In this document: positions 1-7,416 of the stretch, piece after piece
Layout: each line of letters opens with the position of its first letter
Numbering within the stretch: position 1 is the first letter of the stretch
Source of the DNA: Clostridiales bacterium
GTDB lineage: Bacteria; Bacillota; Clostridia; Oscillospirales; Oscillospiraceae
Direction of reading: 5' to 3'
NCBI GenBank assembly: GCA_004554585.1
Contig: SFLH01000009.1
Coordinates: 19,204 to 83,203, forward strand
Length of the DNA stretch: 64,000 bases
Position numbers and translations under genes: made by a program
Notes under the pieces: model-generated
What the model was told of the DNA's origin: nothing
The model's database searches: none
What the model saw: only the letters and a program-made list of their open reading frames with translations

Positions 1-142
1 CCTTGACGGCGTAGCAGAGCTTCACCTGGGGGGGCAGCTGGGCCCGCAGATAGGCCACCCGCGCCCGCAGAACGGCCAGGTCAAACACATAGGCCGGGGT
101 CTGGCCGCCCTCCGGCCGGGGTGCAGCAGGGATTTGGTTCAT
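1..142 (-). CDS. PLP-dependent decarboxylase / alanine racemase-fold enzyme, N-terminal part only
   Basis: The gene starts at 142 and runs off the left edge, so only 47 codons are visible. They end in CYAVK, the strand that carries the PLP-binding lysine (Lys47) in fold-type III decarboxylases (ornithine, lysine, diaminopimelate or carboxynorspermidine decarboxylases) and in alanine racemases. The start ATG overlaps the stop of the adenylation gene upstream (ATGA), so the two are translationally coupled and probably act on the same amino acid. Substrate cannot be told from this fragment. Confidence 0.7.
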   Translation of the reverse strand, partial: MNQIPAAPRPEGGQTPAYVFDLAVLRARVAYLRAQLPPQVKLCYAVK

Positions 143-1647
143 GATTGACGCCTCATTTCCAGGAGTTTTTTTCGGTCCACCTTTCCGTTCTTGGTCAGGG
201 GGAAGGCGGGCAGGGGATACAGGGCCCCGGGCACCATGTAGGCCGGCAGGGACTGCCGGAGGGTGTGGTGGAGGGCCTTACGCTCGACCTGGCCGGTGTA
301 GAAGCCATAGAGGCGGTGGTCGGCAAAGACCACACAGCAGCGCTCCACCCCCGGCACCTGGGCCACGGCCCGCTCCACCTCCTCCAGCTCCACCCGGTGG
401 CCCAGGTATTTCACCTGGAAATCCTTTCTCCCCCGGAAGAGCAGCTCCTGCCGCTGGTTGTAGCAGGCCAGGTCGCCGGTGCGGTAGATCCGCTCGGGGT
501 AGTGGGGGTTGAGGGGGTTTTGGCAGAAGGCCCGGGCGGTCTGTTCCGGGGCGTTGAGATAGCCCAGGGCCAGGGCCGTGCCGCGGACGCAGAGCTCCCC
601 CACCTGGCCGGGGGTGGTGATCTCCCGCCCCTGCTCGTCGAGAAGGAAGACCCCCTCGTTGGGGAAGGGACGGCCGATGGGCAGCCCCTCGGCGTAGTCC
701 CGGGTCCGGTCCACCCGGTGGTAGGTGCAGTTGCAGGTGATCTCTGTGGGGCCGTAGAGGTTCACAAAGTCTGCCTGGGGCAGGTGGCGCATCCAGGTCT
801 CCAGGGCTTTGCGGGGCATCTCTTCTCCGCTGAAGAGCACCCGCTTGACCGAGGTGGGGGTGCGATAGTCCAGCCCGTGGAAGGAGCTGACCAGACACAG
901 GGCGGACACGGCCCAGATCAAGGTGGTCACCTGGCATTCGCAGAGCCGGTCCACCAGGGCGGCGGGGGTGGAGAAGAGCTGCTTGGGCAGAAGAATTAAG
1001 GTGGCCCCGGTCTTTAACGCGGCGTAGATATCCTTCACTGACACGTCAAAGTCAAAGGGGGCCTGGCAGGCCAGGACGTCCTCCTGATCGATGCCAAACA
1101 GGGGCACGAAGCAGTCGATGAAGTCCAGCACGCTCCGGTGGCTGACCACCACCCCCTTGGGCACTCCGGTGGAGCCGGAGGTGAAGTTGGCGTATAAGGG
1201 GTCGGTGTCCATGGCCTGTTGGCGGACCGCTGCCAGGGCTGCGGGGTCTGCCGGTGTCTCTGCCAGGTCCTTGGCCAGCAGGATGCTCTCCTCCGGCATC
1301 ACCTGCCGGGCCAGGTCGTAGTGCTGCTCGTCGGTGATCAGCCGCTTCGCGCCCAGAACCGCCTGGACCTGCTGGAGGCGGGCGGCGGGCAGGTCGGGGT
1401 TGAGCAGGACATAAAAACAGCCCGCCTGGACGATGCCCAGAAAAAGCCCCAAAGTGGCGGCGCTTTTTTCCGCCAGCACGGCCACAGGATCTCGCCGGGC
1501 GGTCAGGGGGAGCAGGCCGCTGCCCACCCGCTGGGACAGGTCCAGCAGCTCCTCCCAGCGCAGGTGGACCTGCCCGTCGTCCACGGCGATTTTTTTCGGA
1601 TGGGCGCGGACCCGTGCCTCTAAATATTCCAAAACGTTTCGTTTCAT
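139..1647 (-). CDS. Stand-alone amino-acid adenylation enzyme (NRPS A-domain / DltA-like)
   Basis: A 502-residue ANL-superfamily enzyme that should activate an amino acid as its adenylate and load it on a carrier protein. Visible core motifs are the P-loop YANFTSGSTGVPKG (about residues 151-165), the LYGPTEITCNCTY motif (about 295-307), the hinge aspartate in YRTGDLA, and the C-terminal lysine in LTKNGKVDRKKL. Length and motif order match a single A-domain with no fused carrier or condensation domain. It is the first gene of a minus-strand unit with a PLP decarboxylase. The product could be a D-alanyl or other amino-acyl carrier ligase; the exact substrate is unknown. Confidence 0.85.
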   Translation of the reverse strand: MKRNVLEYLEARVRAHPKKIAVDDGQVHLRWEELLDLSQRVGSGLLPLTARRDPVAVLAEKSAATLGLFLGIVQAGCFYVLLNPDLPAARLQQVQAVLGAKRLITDEQHYDLARQVMPEESILLAKDLAETPADPAALAAVRQQAMDTDPLYANFTSGSTGVPKGVVVSHRSVLDFIDCFVPLFGIDQEDVLACQAPFDFDVSVKDIYAALKTGATLILLPKQLFSTPAALVDRLCECQVTTLIWAVSALCLVSSFHGLDYRTPTSVKRVLFSGEEMPRKALETWMRHLPQADFVNLYGPTEITCNCTYHRVDRTRDYAEGLPIGRPFPNEGVFLLDEQGREITTPGQVGELCVRGTALALGYLNAPEQTARAFCQNPLNPHYPERIYRTGDLACYNQRQELLFRGRKDFQVKYLGHRVELEEVERAVAQVPGVERCCVVFADHRLYGFYTGQVERKALHHTLRQSLPAYMVPGALYPLPAFPLTKNGKVDRKKLLEMRRQS

Positions 1648-1695
1648 GGTCTGGTCTCGACCTCCTGTTCGGTGCGATGGGTTTCAAGGGAAAGG

Positions 1696-1728
1696 GGAGG
1701 GGGAGGGGCCTGAGGCCCCTCCCCCTCC
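1696..1728. repeat. Perfect 15-bp inverted repeat with 3-nt loop
   Basis: Bases 1696-1710 and 1714-1728 are exact reverse complements around a TGA loop. One arm is purine-rich (GGAGGGGGAGGGGCC). It lies in the 5' leader of the adenylation gene, about 50 bases upstream of its start codon. There is no T tract, so a factor-independent terminator is unlikely. It may act as an attenuating hairpin or a protein-binding site. Confidence 0.5.
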
Positions 1729-1788
1729 GGTGGTCTCTGCCGGCGAAAGGCCGCCGGGGGAGGAAGACACTGCTATCATAAAAGAATT

Positions 1789-1873
1789 TTCTGAAGTTTC
1801 CCCTATGGAAGTTCTGAAGAAATCTGAAATTGCCCCATTCCCTCTATCTCACCGCCGGATTCTTCGGTATAAT
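1789..1873 (+). promoter_or_regulatory. Candidate autoregulated promoter of the two-component system
   Basis: A TATAAT -10 box lies at 1868-1873 with no recognisable -35 at the right distance. Upstream are three TCTGAA repeats beginning at 1790, 1813 and 1823, i.e. 23 and 10 bp apart. Repeats on about one helical turn are typical of OmpR/PhoB-family binding sites, so the response regulator probably activates its own promoter. This is inference from spacing. Confidence 0.4.
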
Positions 1874-1910
1874 GAACTTACATTCCCCAGGAGAAAGGAA
1901 GTGCGTTTCC

Positions 1911-2606
1911 ATGGATGCCAAGAAAATCCTCTTTGCCGACGATGACCCGGAGATTCGGGAGGTCCTTCAGCTGCTTTTGACCAGTGAGGGATATCAGGTG
2001 GAGGCGGTCTCCAACGGGGAGGAACTGTTGTCCCGGCTGGATGACTCGGTGGACCTGGTGATTCTGGACATCATGATGCCGGGGATGGGGGGCTACCACG
2101 TCTGTGCGGAAATCCGCAAGCAGTCGGCGGTCCCGGTGCTGTTTCTCACGGCCAAGTCCCAGGACTCTGACAAGACCATGGGCTTTTCCGCCGGGGGAGA
2201 CGACTATCTGGTCAAACCCTTTTCCTACACGGAGCTGATCTCCCGGGTCAAGGCCATGCTGCGCCGGTATTACGTCTACGGCGCCAAGGCTCCGGAGCAG
2301 AGCCAGGTCCTGCGCTGCTGCGGCAATATCGAGATTGACCTCAACCGCTGCGTGGTGCGCCGGGACGGCCAGGAGGTGGTCCTGACGGACACGGAATACC
2401 GCATCCTGTGCCTGCTGGCCACCCACCCCAAAAAGGTCTTTTCCGTGCAGAACATTTACGAGAGCATTTGGGACGAACCCTTCCTCTATACCTCAAACAA
2501 CACCGTCATGGTCCACATCCGCAACATCCGCCGCAAGCTGGGGGACGATCCCCAGAACTGCCAAACCATCCGCACCGTTTGGGGGAGGGGGTACCGGATT
2601 GAGTAG
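1911..2606 (+). CDS. OmpR/PhoB-family response regulator, VanR-like
   Basis: A 231-residue cytoplasmic transcription factor: receiver domain (about 1-120) followed by a winged-helix DNA-binding domain (about 135-231, ending RTVWGRGYRIE). The phosphorylation pocket is intact: acidic pair Asp10-Asp11, phospho-acceptor Asp53 in LVILDIMMPGMGG, Thr80 and Lys102 in YLVKPF. ATG 1911 is chosen because residues start MDAKKILFADDD, the normal receiver N-terminus. The stop overlaps the kinase start, so the two are one unit. The sequence style resembles VanR-type regulators of clostridial vanG clusters, which makes the vanG operon at 36-40 kb a possible target, but they are not adjacent. Confidence 0.9.
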   Translation: MDAKKILFADDDPEIREVLQLLLTSEGYQVEAVSNGEELLSRLDDSVDLVILDIMMPGMGGYHVCAEIRKQSAVPVLFLTAKSQDSDKTMGFSAGGDDYLVKPFSYTELISRVKAMLRRYYVYGAKAPEQSQVLRCCGNIEIDLNRCVVRRDGQEVVLTDTEYRILCLLATHPKKVFSVQNIYESIWDEPFLYTSNNTVMVHIRNIRRKLGDDPQNCQTIRTVWGRGYRIE

Positions 2607-3960
2607 GCTCTTTCGCTATTGGGGCCTGAGCAGCCAGCTCTTCTGCGGGGCGCTGCTGTCCCTGCTGCTGGCGGCGCTGGCCTTTGTGCCCAGCTTTCTC
2701 ATCGGCACCTGGGTGCTGGAGAACACCGTGTATGGCGAGGCCTTCGCCCGGCAGGCGGAGGGGGAGGCCTTTGTGGAGCTGCAGGAGTACGTGGACCGGG
2801 AAGGGATCGGCCAAAACAACCTCCACCTGCTCAACACCTGGTGCGGGAGAGAGGAGGAGATCTATCTCAGCCTCTACCTGGACGGCTGGCCCCTGTATGA
2901 ATCGGCGGTCCCGCCGGCGATCCTGGACCCGGAGCTGTTTGTCCTTGCCGAGGAGGACCCTGAGTGCGAGCACACCCTTGTCCTCCAGGACGGCACAGTC
3001 ACCCAGGCCTTCCTGTACTTCTACGCTGGGGACGCCTATTTCTATTGGGTTATTGTGCTCTCCGTGCTTGTTGCCGTGGCTGTCTTCTCCGTGTGCTTTA
3101 TCACCATCGTCCACCGCAAGCTGCGCTACATCACCCGCCTGAAAGGCGAGCTGGACATCCTGGCCGGGGGCGACCTGGGCCACAAGGTGGCAGTGAAAGG
3201 CCGGGATGAGCTGAGCGACCTGGCCGCCGGCATCGACCAGATGCGCCGCTCCATCCTGGCCCACCAGCGGGCGGAGGAGAAGATGCGTTCCACCAACTCC
3301 CAGCTGGTCACGGCCATGTCCCATGACCTGCGCACCCCCTTGACCTCCCTGCTGGCCTACCTGGAACTGCTGGACCGGGGGAAGTATGACAGCGAGGACC
3401 AGCGCCGACACTTTGTGGCCAAGAGCCTGGAAAAGGCCCTGCGCATTAAGTCCATGGCCGACAAGCTCTTTGAGTATTTCCTGGTCTACTCCTCCGAGTG
3501 GGAGCAGGCCGACTTGGAAGTGCTGGAGGCTGACGAGCTCTTCCAGCAGATCTGGCGGGAGTACGTCTTCTCCCTGAAAAGCCAGGGCTTTCAGGTGCGG
3601 GCAGACTTCGGTGCCCTGGACAGCCGGGTGGAGGTCAACGTGGACCTGCTCCACCGGGCCTTTGACAATCTCTACGCCAACATCCTGAAGTACGCCGATG
3701 CCGCCAGCCCTGTGGAGGTGGCCTACCGCCGCCAGGACCACCAGGTGGTCCTCACCATCGCCAACACCGTCTCCCCCGCCCGGGACACCATCGAGAGCAC
3801 CAACATCGGACTGAACACCTGCCGGCGGATCTTCCAGTATCACGGCGGGCTCTTCCAGGCAGAGGAAACGGACCATCGATTCTGCGTCCATATCCATCTG
3901 CCCTTCGTGGGGGAGACCCCCGGTCCTCTCAGCCGGGAACTGCCCCCGCCCCAGGCATAG
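2599..3960 (+). CDS. Membrane sensor histidine kinase (HAMP-HisKA-HATPase)
   Basis: A 453-residue kinase with membrane helices at about 12-36 and 148-171 enclosing a roughly 110-residue extracellular sensor, then HAMP (about 172-222), a HisKA helix with phospho-His242 in MSHDLRTPLTS, and a HATPase domain. The N-box is present (DNLYANILKYAD), but the usual DxGxG of the G1 box is replaced by ANTVSPARDT before IGLNTCRRI. That variant is seen in some VanS-type kinases. Start is TTG 2599, overlapping the regulator stop by 8 bases. It should phosphorylate the regulator at 1911-2606. Signal unknown; a cell-wall signal is a guess from context. Confidence 0.88.
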   Translation: MSRLFRYWGLSSQLFCGALLSLLLAALAFVPSFLIGTWVLENTVYGEAFARQAEGEAFVELQEYVDREGIGQNNLHLLNTWCGREEEIYLSLYLDGWPLYESAVPPAILDPELFVLAEEDPECEHTLVLQDGTVTQAFLYFYAGDAYFYWVIVLSVLVAVAVFSVCFITIVHRKLRYITRLKGELDILAGGDLGHKVAVKGRDELSDLAAGIDQMRRSILAHQRAEEKMRSTNSQLVTAMSHDLRTPLTSLLAYLELLDRGKYDSEDQRRHFVAKSLEKALRIKSMADKLFEYFLVYSSEWEQADLEVLEADELFQQIWREYVFSLKSQGFQVRADFGALDSRVEVNVDLLHRAFDNLYANILKYADAASPVEVAYRRQDHQVVLTIANTVSPARDTIESTNIGLNTCRRIFQYHGGLFQAEETDHRFCVHIHLPFVGETPGPLSRELPPPQA

Positions 3961-3983
3961 ACCTTTCCTGTTTACCGCAACGC

Positions 3984-4018
3984 AAAAAGCCCCGGAACCA
4001 TCTGGTTCCGGGGCTTTT
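3984..4018. terminator. Bidirectional intrinsic terminator
   Basis: An AAAAGCCCCGGAACCA arm pairs with TGGTTCCGGGGCTTTT around a short loop. A-rich and T-rich flanks suit both strands. It separates the convergent kinase gene and rpsI. Confidence 0.85.
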
Positions 4019-4058
4019 GAAACAGGGAAAAACAATCCGCTCCTGAGTAAATGAGAAA

Positions 4059-4463
4059 TCAGCGCTTGGAGAACTGGGGAGCGCGACGGGCGGCCTTCAG
4101 GCCGTACTTCTTTCTCTCCTTCATTCTGGGGTCGCGGGTGAGGAAGCCAGCGGCCTTCAGAGCGGGACGATACTCGGCGTTCATCTCCAGCAGGGCGCGG
4201 CTGATGCCGTGGCGGATAGCGCCGGCCTGGCCGGTGACACCGCCGCCGGTGACGGTGGCAACGATGTCCACCTTGCCCAGCAGGTCAGTGGTGTCCAGGG
4301 GCTGGCGGACGATGAGCTTCAGGGTCTCCAGACCGAAGTAGTCGTCCATATCACGGCCGTTGATGGTGATGCTGCCGGTGCCGTTGGGGAACAGGCGCAC
4401 GCGAGCCACGGAGGACTTCCGGCGGCCGGTGCCGTAGTGGTAAGGCTTCTTGCTCTTATACAT
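4059..4463 (-). CDS. rpsI: 30S ribosomal protein S9
   Basis: A 134-residue uS9. The N-terminal GTGRRKSSVARVRL stretch and the C-terminal GLKAARRAPQFSKR tail, which reaches the P-site tRNA in the ribosome, are both intact. Start 4463 follows a GGAGGAG ribosome-binding site by 7 bases; an in-frame upstream ATG is less well placed. It is second in the conserved rplM-rpsI operon, 14 bases after rplM. Confidence 0.98.
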   Translation of the reverse strand: MYKSKKPYHYGTGRRKSSVARVRLFPNGTGSITINGRDMDDYFGLETLKLIVRQPLDTTDLLGKVDIVATVTGGGVTGQAGAIRHGISRALLEMNAEYRPALKAAGFLTRDPRMKERKKYGLKAARRAPQFSKR

Positions 4464-4477
4464 GTCTTCGCTCCTCC

Positions 4478-4909
4478 TTATTCTGCGGCCCACAGTTCGG
4501 GCTTCTGTGCGGCGTGGATGTGCTCGGGGCCGCGGAAGATCTTCAGGCGGGTCAGGGAATCCTTGGTGATGATGTTCCGGGGCATCATGCCGCGGACAGC
4601 CAGCTTCATGGCCAGCTCGGGCTTGTCCTGCATGAGCTTGCGATACTTGGTCTCTTTCAGGCCGCCCACCCAGCCGGAGTGGGTGCGATAGTACTTCTGA
4701 TCCAGCTTCTTGCCGGTCAGCACGGCCTTTTCTGCGTTGATGACGATGACAAAGTCACCGCAGTCGGCGTGGGGGGTGTATTCGGGCTTGTGCTTGCCCC
4801 GCAGCAGGGTGGCTGCCACGGCAGCGGTTTTCCCGAGGGGCTTGCCAGCGGCGTCAAGGATATACCACTTGCGCTCGATGTTGCCCTTGTTAGCCATAAA
4901 AGTGGACAT
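4478..4909 (-). CDS. rplM: 50S ribosomal protein L13
   Basis: A 143-residue uL13, an early assembly protein of the large subunit. Family features include RKWYILDAAGKPLG near the N-terminus, HADCGDFVIVINA in the middle, and AVRGMMPRN. A GGAGG site lies 8 bases before ATG 4909. First gene of the rplM-rpsI operon, behind a structured leader (4950-5035) and a strong promoter (5042-5070). Confidence 0.98.
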   Translation of the reverse strand: MSTFMANKGNIERKWYILDAAGKPLGKTAAVAATLLRGKHKPEYTPHADCGDFVIVINAEKAVLTGKKLDQKYYRTHSGWVGGLKETKYRKLMQDKPELAMKLAVRGMMPRNIITKDSLTRLKIFRGPEHIHAAQKPELWAAE

Positions 4910-4949
4910 AGGGTCGAACCTCCAATGATAAATTCTGTTCCTTATAGTT

Positions 4950-5035
4950 AAGGAGGGCCGGTGGCTTCTCCCGCTTTACAAAGGGTCCCTGCCCCTTTAT
5001 AATGCTGGAGAAACCACAGGCCGGCCTTTTCAGCG
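4950..5035 (-). promoter_or_regulatory. Structured 5' leader of rplM (L13-leader-type)
   Basis: In the transcribed leader of rplM, the segment at 5013-5034 can pair with 4953-4970 (core GGAGAA-ACCA with TGGCTTCTCC, extended by GGCCGG). This encloses an AAAGGG/CCCTTT hairpin around 4980-5000. In Bacillota rplM is known to carry an autoregulatory L13 leader. Position and architecture fit, but covariance has not been tested. Confidence 0.55.
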
Positions 5036-5041
5036 GACTAC

Positions 5042-5070
5042 ATTATAATACGGAGAAAAATCCCTGTCAA
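5042..5070 (-). promoter_or_regulatory. Consensus sigma-A promoter of rplM-rpsI
   Basis: Reading on the minus strand: TTGACA (5070-5065), a 17-bp spacer and TATAAT (5047-5042), both perfect hexamers. This suits a highly expressed ribosomal operon. Confidence 0.92.
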
Positions 5071-5190
5071 CGCTTTTTTGGAATTTTTTAATTTAGACCG
5101 TCCTGTTCTCTTGTTTTCGCGTGATATCTCTCTCATGCTCTTGAAATCTCAGCTTGCAATTTCATTTTTTGTTCCCAAGGAGGCACAGCT

Positions 5191-5931
5191 ATGCGCAAAA
5201 TTCTCAGTTTGCTCCGCCGGTGTGTGGAGGATTACGACATGATTTCCCCCGGCGAGCGGGTGGCCGTGGGGGTGTCCGGGGGAAAGGATTCCCTGGTGCT
5301 CCTGGCCGGCCTGGCCCAGCTGTCGACCTTTTATCCCGGGGGCTTTTCCGTGGAGGCCTTCACCGTGGACATGGGCACCCCGGGGCTGGACCTTTCCCCC
5401 CTGGACACCTGGTGCCGGGACCGGGGGATTCCCTTCCACCGCATCCCCACCCAGATGTACCACGTGATCTTCGAGACCCGGCAGGAGAAGAACCCCTGCG
5501 CCCTGTGCGCCAAAATGCGCCGGGGCTCCCTGCACACCGCCCTGCTGGACCGCGGCATCCACAAGGTGGCCCTGGGCCATCACTACGACGACGCGGTGGA
5601 GACCTTCTTCCTCTCCCTGTTCTACGAGGGCCGCCTGTCCTGCTTCCACCCGGTGACCTACCTGGACCGCACGGACATCACCCAGATCCGTCCCCTGCTC
5701 TACGTCAGCGAGGCCATGGTCCGGGACGCCGCCCAGCGCCTGGCCCTGCCGGTGGTCCACAACCCCTGCCCCGCCGACGGCAACACCAAGCGCCAGGAGG
5801 TCAAGGACCTCATCGCCGCCCTGGAGCCTCAGTACCCCAAGCTCAAGGAGTATGTCTTCTCTGCCATGCAGCGCCTGCCCCTGCCCCAATGGGCCCCCCG
5901 CGACCTGCGCCGCCGGCCGCCCACAGAGTGA
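5191..5931 (+). CDS. ttcA: TtcA-family PP-loop tRNA thiolation enzyme
   Basis: A 246-residue ATPase of the tRNA 2-thiocytidine (position 32) synthetase type. The PP-loop SGGKDS is at residues 29-34. The Fe-S ligating CxxC pair is Cys103/Cys106 (PCALCAKMRRG), followed by LGHHYDDAVETFF. A further conserved Cys lies in NPCPADGNTKRQ. A strong AAGGAGG site precedes ATG 5191. Monocistronic, divergent from rplM. The family also includes less-studied TtcA paralogues in Bacillota, so the exact tRNA target is by analogy. Confidence 0.85.
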   Translation: MRKILSLLRRCVEDYDMISPGERVAVGVSGGKDSLVLLAGLAQLSTFYPGGFSVEAFTVDMGTPGLDLSPLDTWCRDRGIPFHRIPTQMYHVIFETRQEKNPCALCAKMRRGSLHTALLDRGIHKVALGHHYDDAVETFFLSLFYEGRLSCFHPVTYLDRTDITQIRPLLYVSEAMVRDAAQRLALPVVHNPCPADGNTKRQEVKDLIAALEPQYPKLKEYVFSAMQRLPLPQWAPRDLRRRPPTE

Positions 5932-5942
5932 CGGGGAAAGAC

Positions 5943-5971
5943 TTGTCTTGCTTTTGGTTTTTTATTATAAT
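5943..5971 (+). promoter_or_regulatory. Promoter of the small membrane protein gene
   Basis: TTGTCT (5943-5948), 17 bp, TATAAT (5966-5971), in an AT-rich stretch just after ttcA and about 100 bases before the next start. Confidence 0.7.
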
Positions 5972-6072
5972 TTGCAATAAGGAAAATAAGAGTAAATGTG
6001 CGTGTGCTTGCCGGAAAAGGAAACCGTTGCAACGAGAAAACACAAGATCGTATATCAAAGGGGGAGATTCTT

Positions 6073-6393
6073 ATGACACCCATGCATTGGATCGCAATCC
6101 TCGTGTTGTATCTGCTCCCGGTCCTGCTGCTTTTCGTGACCTGGTGCAAGCCTTATCCCCAGGCGAAATGGACCATCCTTTGGGGGCAGGTCATCGTTTC
6201 CGTGGTGTTCCTGTTCGTCTATCCCCTGTGTGCCCCCGGTGTAGGTGTGTCCAACGCCCTTTCTGGAATGGGCGCGCTGTATGTCCTGGAGGCTTGGACC
6301 GGAGAGAGCGCCGTAAACTGGCTGATCCTCTTTGGCGCCATTGTGGTGACGGGTATCGTTCTCGCCCTGGGCAAAAAACGCAAAGCGGCCTGA
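6073..6393 (+). CDS. Small membrane protein of unknown function (paralogue A)
   Basis: A 106-residue protein with three predicted hydrophobic segments (about 5-23, 35-53, 80-98) and a basic tail (GKKRKAA). ATG 6073 follows AAAGGGGGA. No known family recognised. It has the same length and matching landmarks as the protein at 13348-13668: LP at about residue 14-16, a W-K pair near 24-25, an IL.GQ motif near 35-38 and LL/LFVYP near 46-50. The two look like paralogues. It has its own promoter and terminator, so it is a single-gene unit. Confidence 0.75.
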   Translation: MTPMHWIAILVLYLLPVLLLFVTWCKPYPQAKWTILWGQVIVSVVFLFVYPLCAPGVGVSNALSGMGALYVLEAWTGESAVNWLILFGAIVVTGIVLALGKKRKAA

Positions 6394-6427
6394 CGCACGC
6401 GGCCTTGTCTCTGCGCTGGCTCCCCGG

Positions 6428-6469
6428 AACGGACAGAGGGTGGAAGCACCCTCTGTCCGTTCTCATTTT
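6428..6469 (+). terminator. Intrinsic terminator
   Basis: A perfect 15-bp stem (6428-6442 with 6447-6461) with GAAG loop, followed by CTCATTTT. It ends the transcript of the small membrane protein. Confidence 0.8.
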
Positions 6470-6502
6470 GACGGAAGCAACGGTGGCTTTCGTCTTTTTG
6501 CC

Positions 6503-6522
6503 AAATTTCCCTGGGGAAATTT
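6503..6522. promoter_or_regulatory. 20-bp palindrome, operator-like
   Basis: AAATTTCCC-TG-GGGAAATTT, perfect 9-bp arms, lies in the 200-base gap before the next gene. The rest of that gap (6470-6674) holds a possible TATATA at about 6572 but no clear -35. A repressor-binding site is possible; no regulator can be assigned. Confidence 0.35.
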
Positions 6523-6674
6523 GTGCACTTTTTTCGGCAATTCCTGTCACAAATCCCGTCTCTGGTGCGTTATATAAGTAGACAGAACTTTTTGGACGGG
6601 CCCAGGACCCGTCGGGCGCCCAAAGCCGCCGGGCCGGCGGGGGAAGGCGCCTTTGCCCCCAGTGAGGTATCCCC

Positions 6675-7172
6675 ATGAAAGAACGCGCCAATCCCCCCTC
6701 CCGCAGGGGTCTGCTCCTTCTGGTCCTGCTGCTTGCCGCGGTCTCCCTGGCCCTGAGCGGCTGTGTGGTGGTGTGGAGCATCCAGGTGGTCCGCCTGTGC
6801 GAGAGGACTGCCGAGGAGCTGCCGGTGATGCTGGATGCCCGTGGGCCGGCTGGTTTCAGCTCCGCTGAGAGGGGGAGCCCCTTTTCCTGCCATGTTCTCG
6901 GCCTGTCTGGGGAGCGGCGCCTGGACCGGGACCTGGTGGTACACAAAGCGGAGAAAGCCCAGCCCCTCTCCATCCGATTCAAGCCGCTTTTGGGCTGGGG
7001 AAAACTGGTCTTTCGCTCCGGCGGCCACTGTGCCGTGGCCACGGGGAAAGCGGGGCACGAGCAGGTGGTCCTGCCGCCCGGCGTTTATGAGGTCTACTGG
7101 GTGGGCACCCACTTCTGGGGCAGTGCCGAGATCATGGCCGCCCAGGACCGGGCGATTCGCTGGGTCCCGTAA
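6675..7172 (+). CDS. Hypothetical lipoprotein / membrane-anchored exoprotein
   Basis: 165 residues. A basic start (MKERANPPSRRG), a 17-residue hydrophobic stretch and LALSGC, a good lipobox with Cys at about residue 30. The mature part is a small globular domain with no recognised motif. Expected to be tethered to the outer face of the membrane. GTGAGG lies 9 bases before the ATG. The following gap (7173-7416) holds only a 9-bp inverted repeat (TGCCCATGG at about 7225 with CCATGGGCA at about 7261). Confidence 0.6.
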   Translation: MKERANPPSRRGLLLLVLLLAAVSLALSGCVVVWSIQVVRLCERTAEELPVMLDARGPAGFSSAERGSPFSCHVLGLSGERRLDRDLVVHKAEKAQPLSIRFKPLLGWGKLVFRSGGHCAVATGKAGHEQVVLPPGVYEVYWVGTHFWGSAEIMAAQDRAIRWVP

Positions 7173-7416
7173 GGAAGAAATTCTTGCGATTTTCTGACAA
7201 GTTTGTAAAGGATTTTGCACGTTGCCCATGGCGCCTTGACAAGGGGGCGGGGGTGTGCCACCATGGGCATGGCCAGATGGAGGAAAATTTTTCCCTCGTG
7301 CCGTGAACCAAAGGCCTTCTTTTTGCGTCTGATAGAAAAGAAGGGGCCGGCGCCGCCGGCAGCAAAGAGCCCTCGGCCTGCCGGGGCTCGCCCACGCTTG
7401 AAAGAAAGTTGAGACC

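Noticed and set aside
2506..4035. Long minus-strand open frame opposite the histidine kinase
   Set aside because: It is antisense to a well-supported kinase, has no family motifs and no ribosome-binding site. High GC creates such shadow frames throughout the window.
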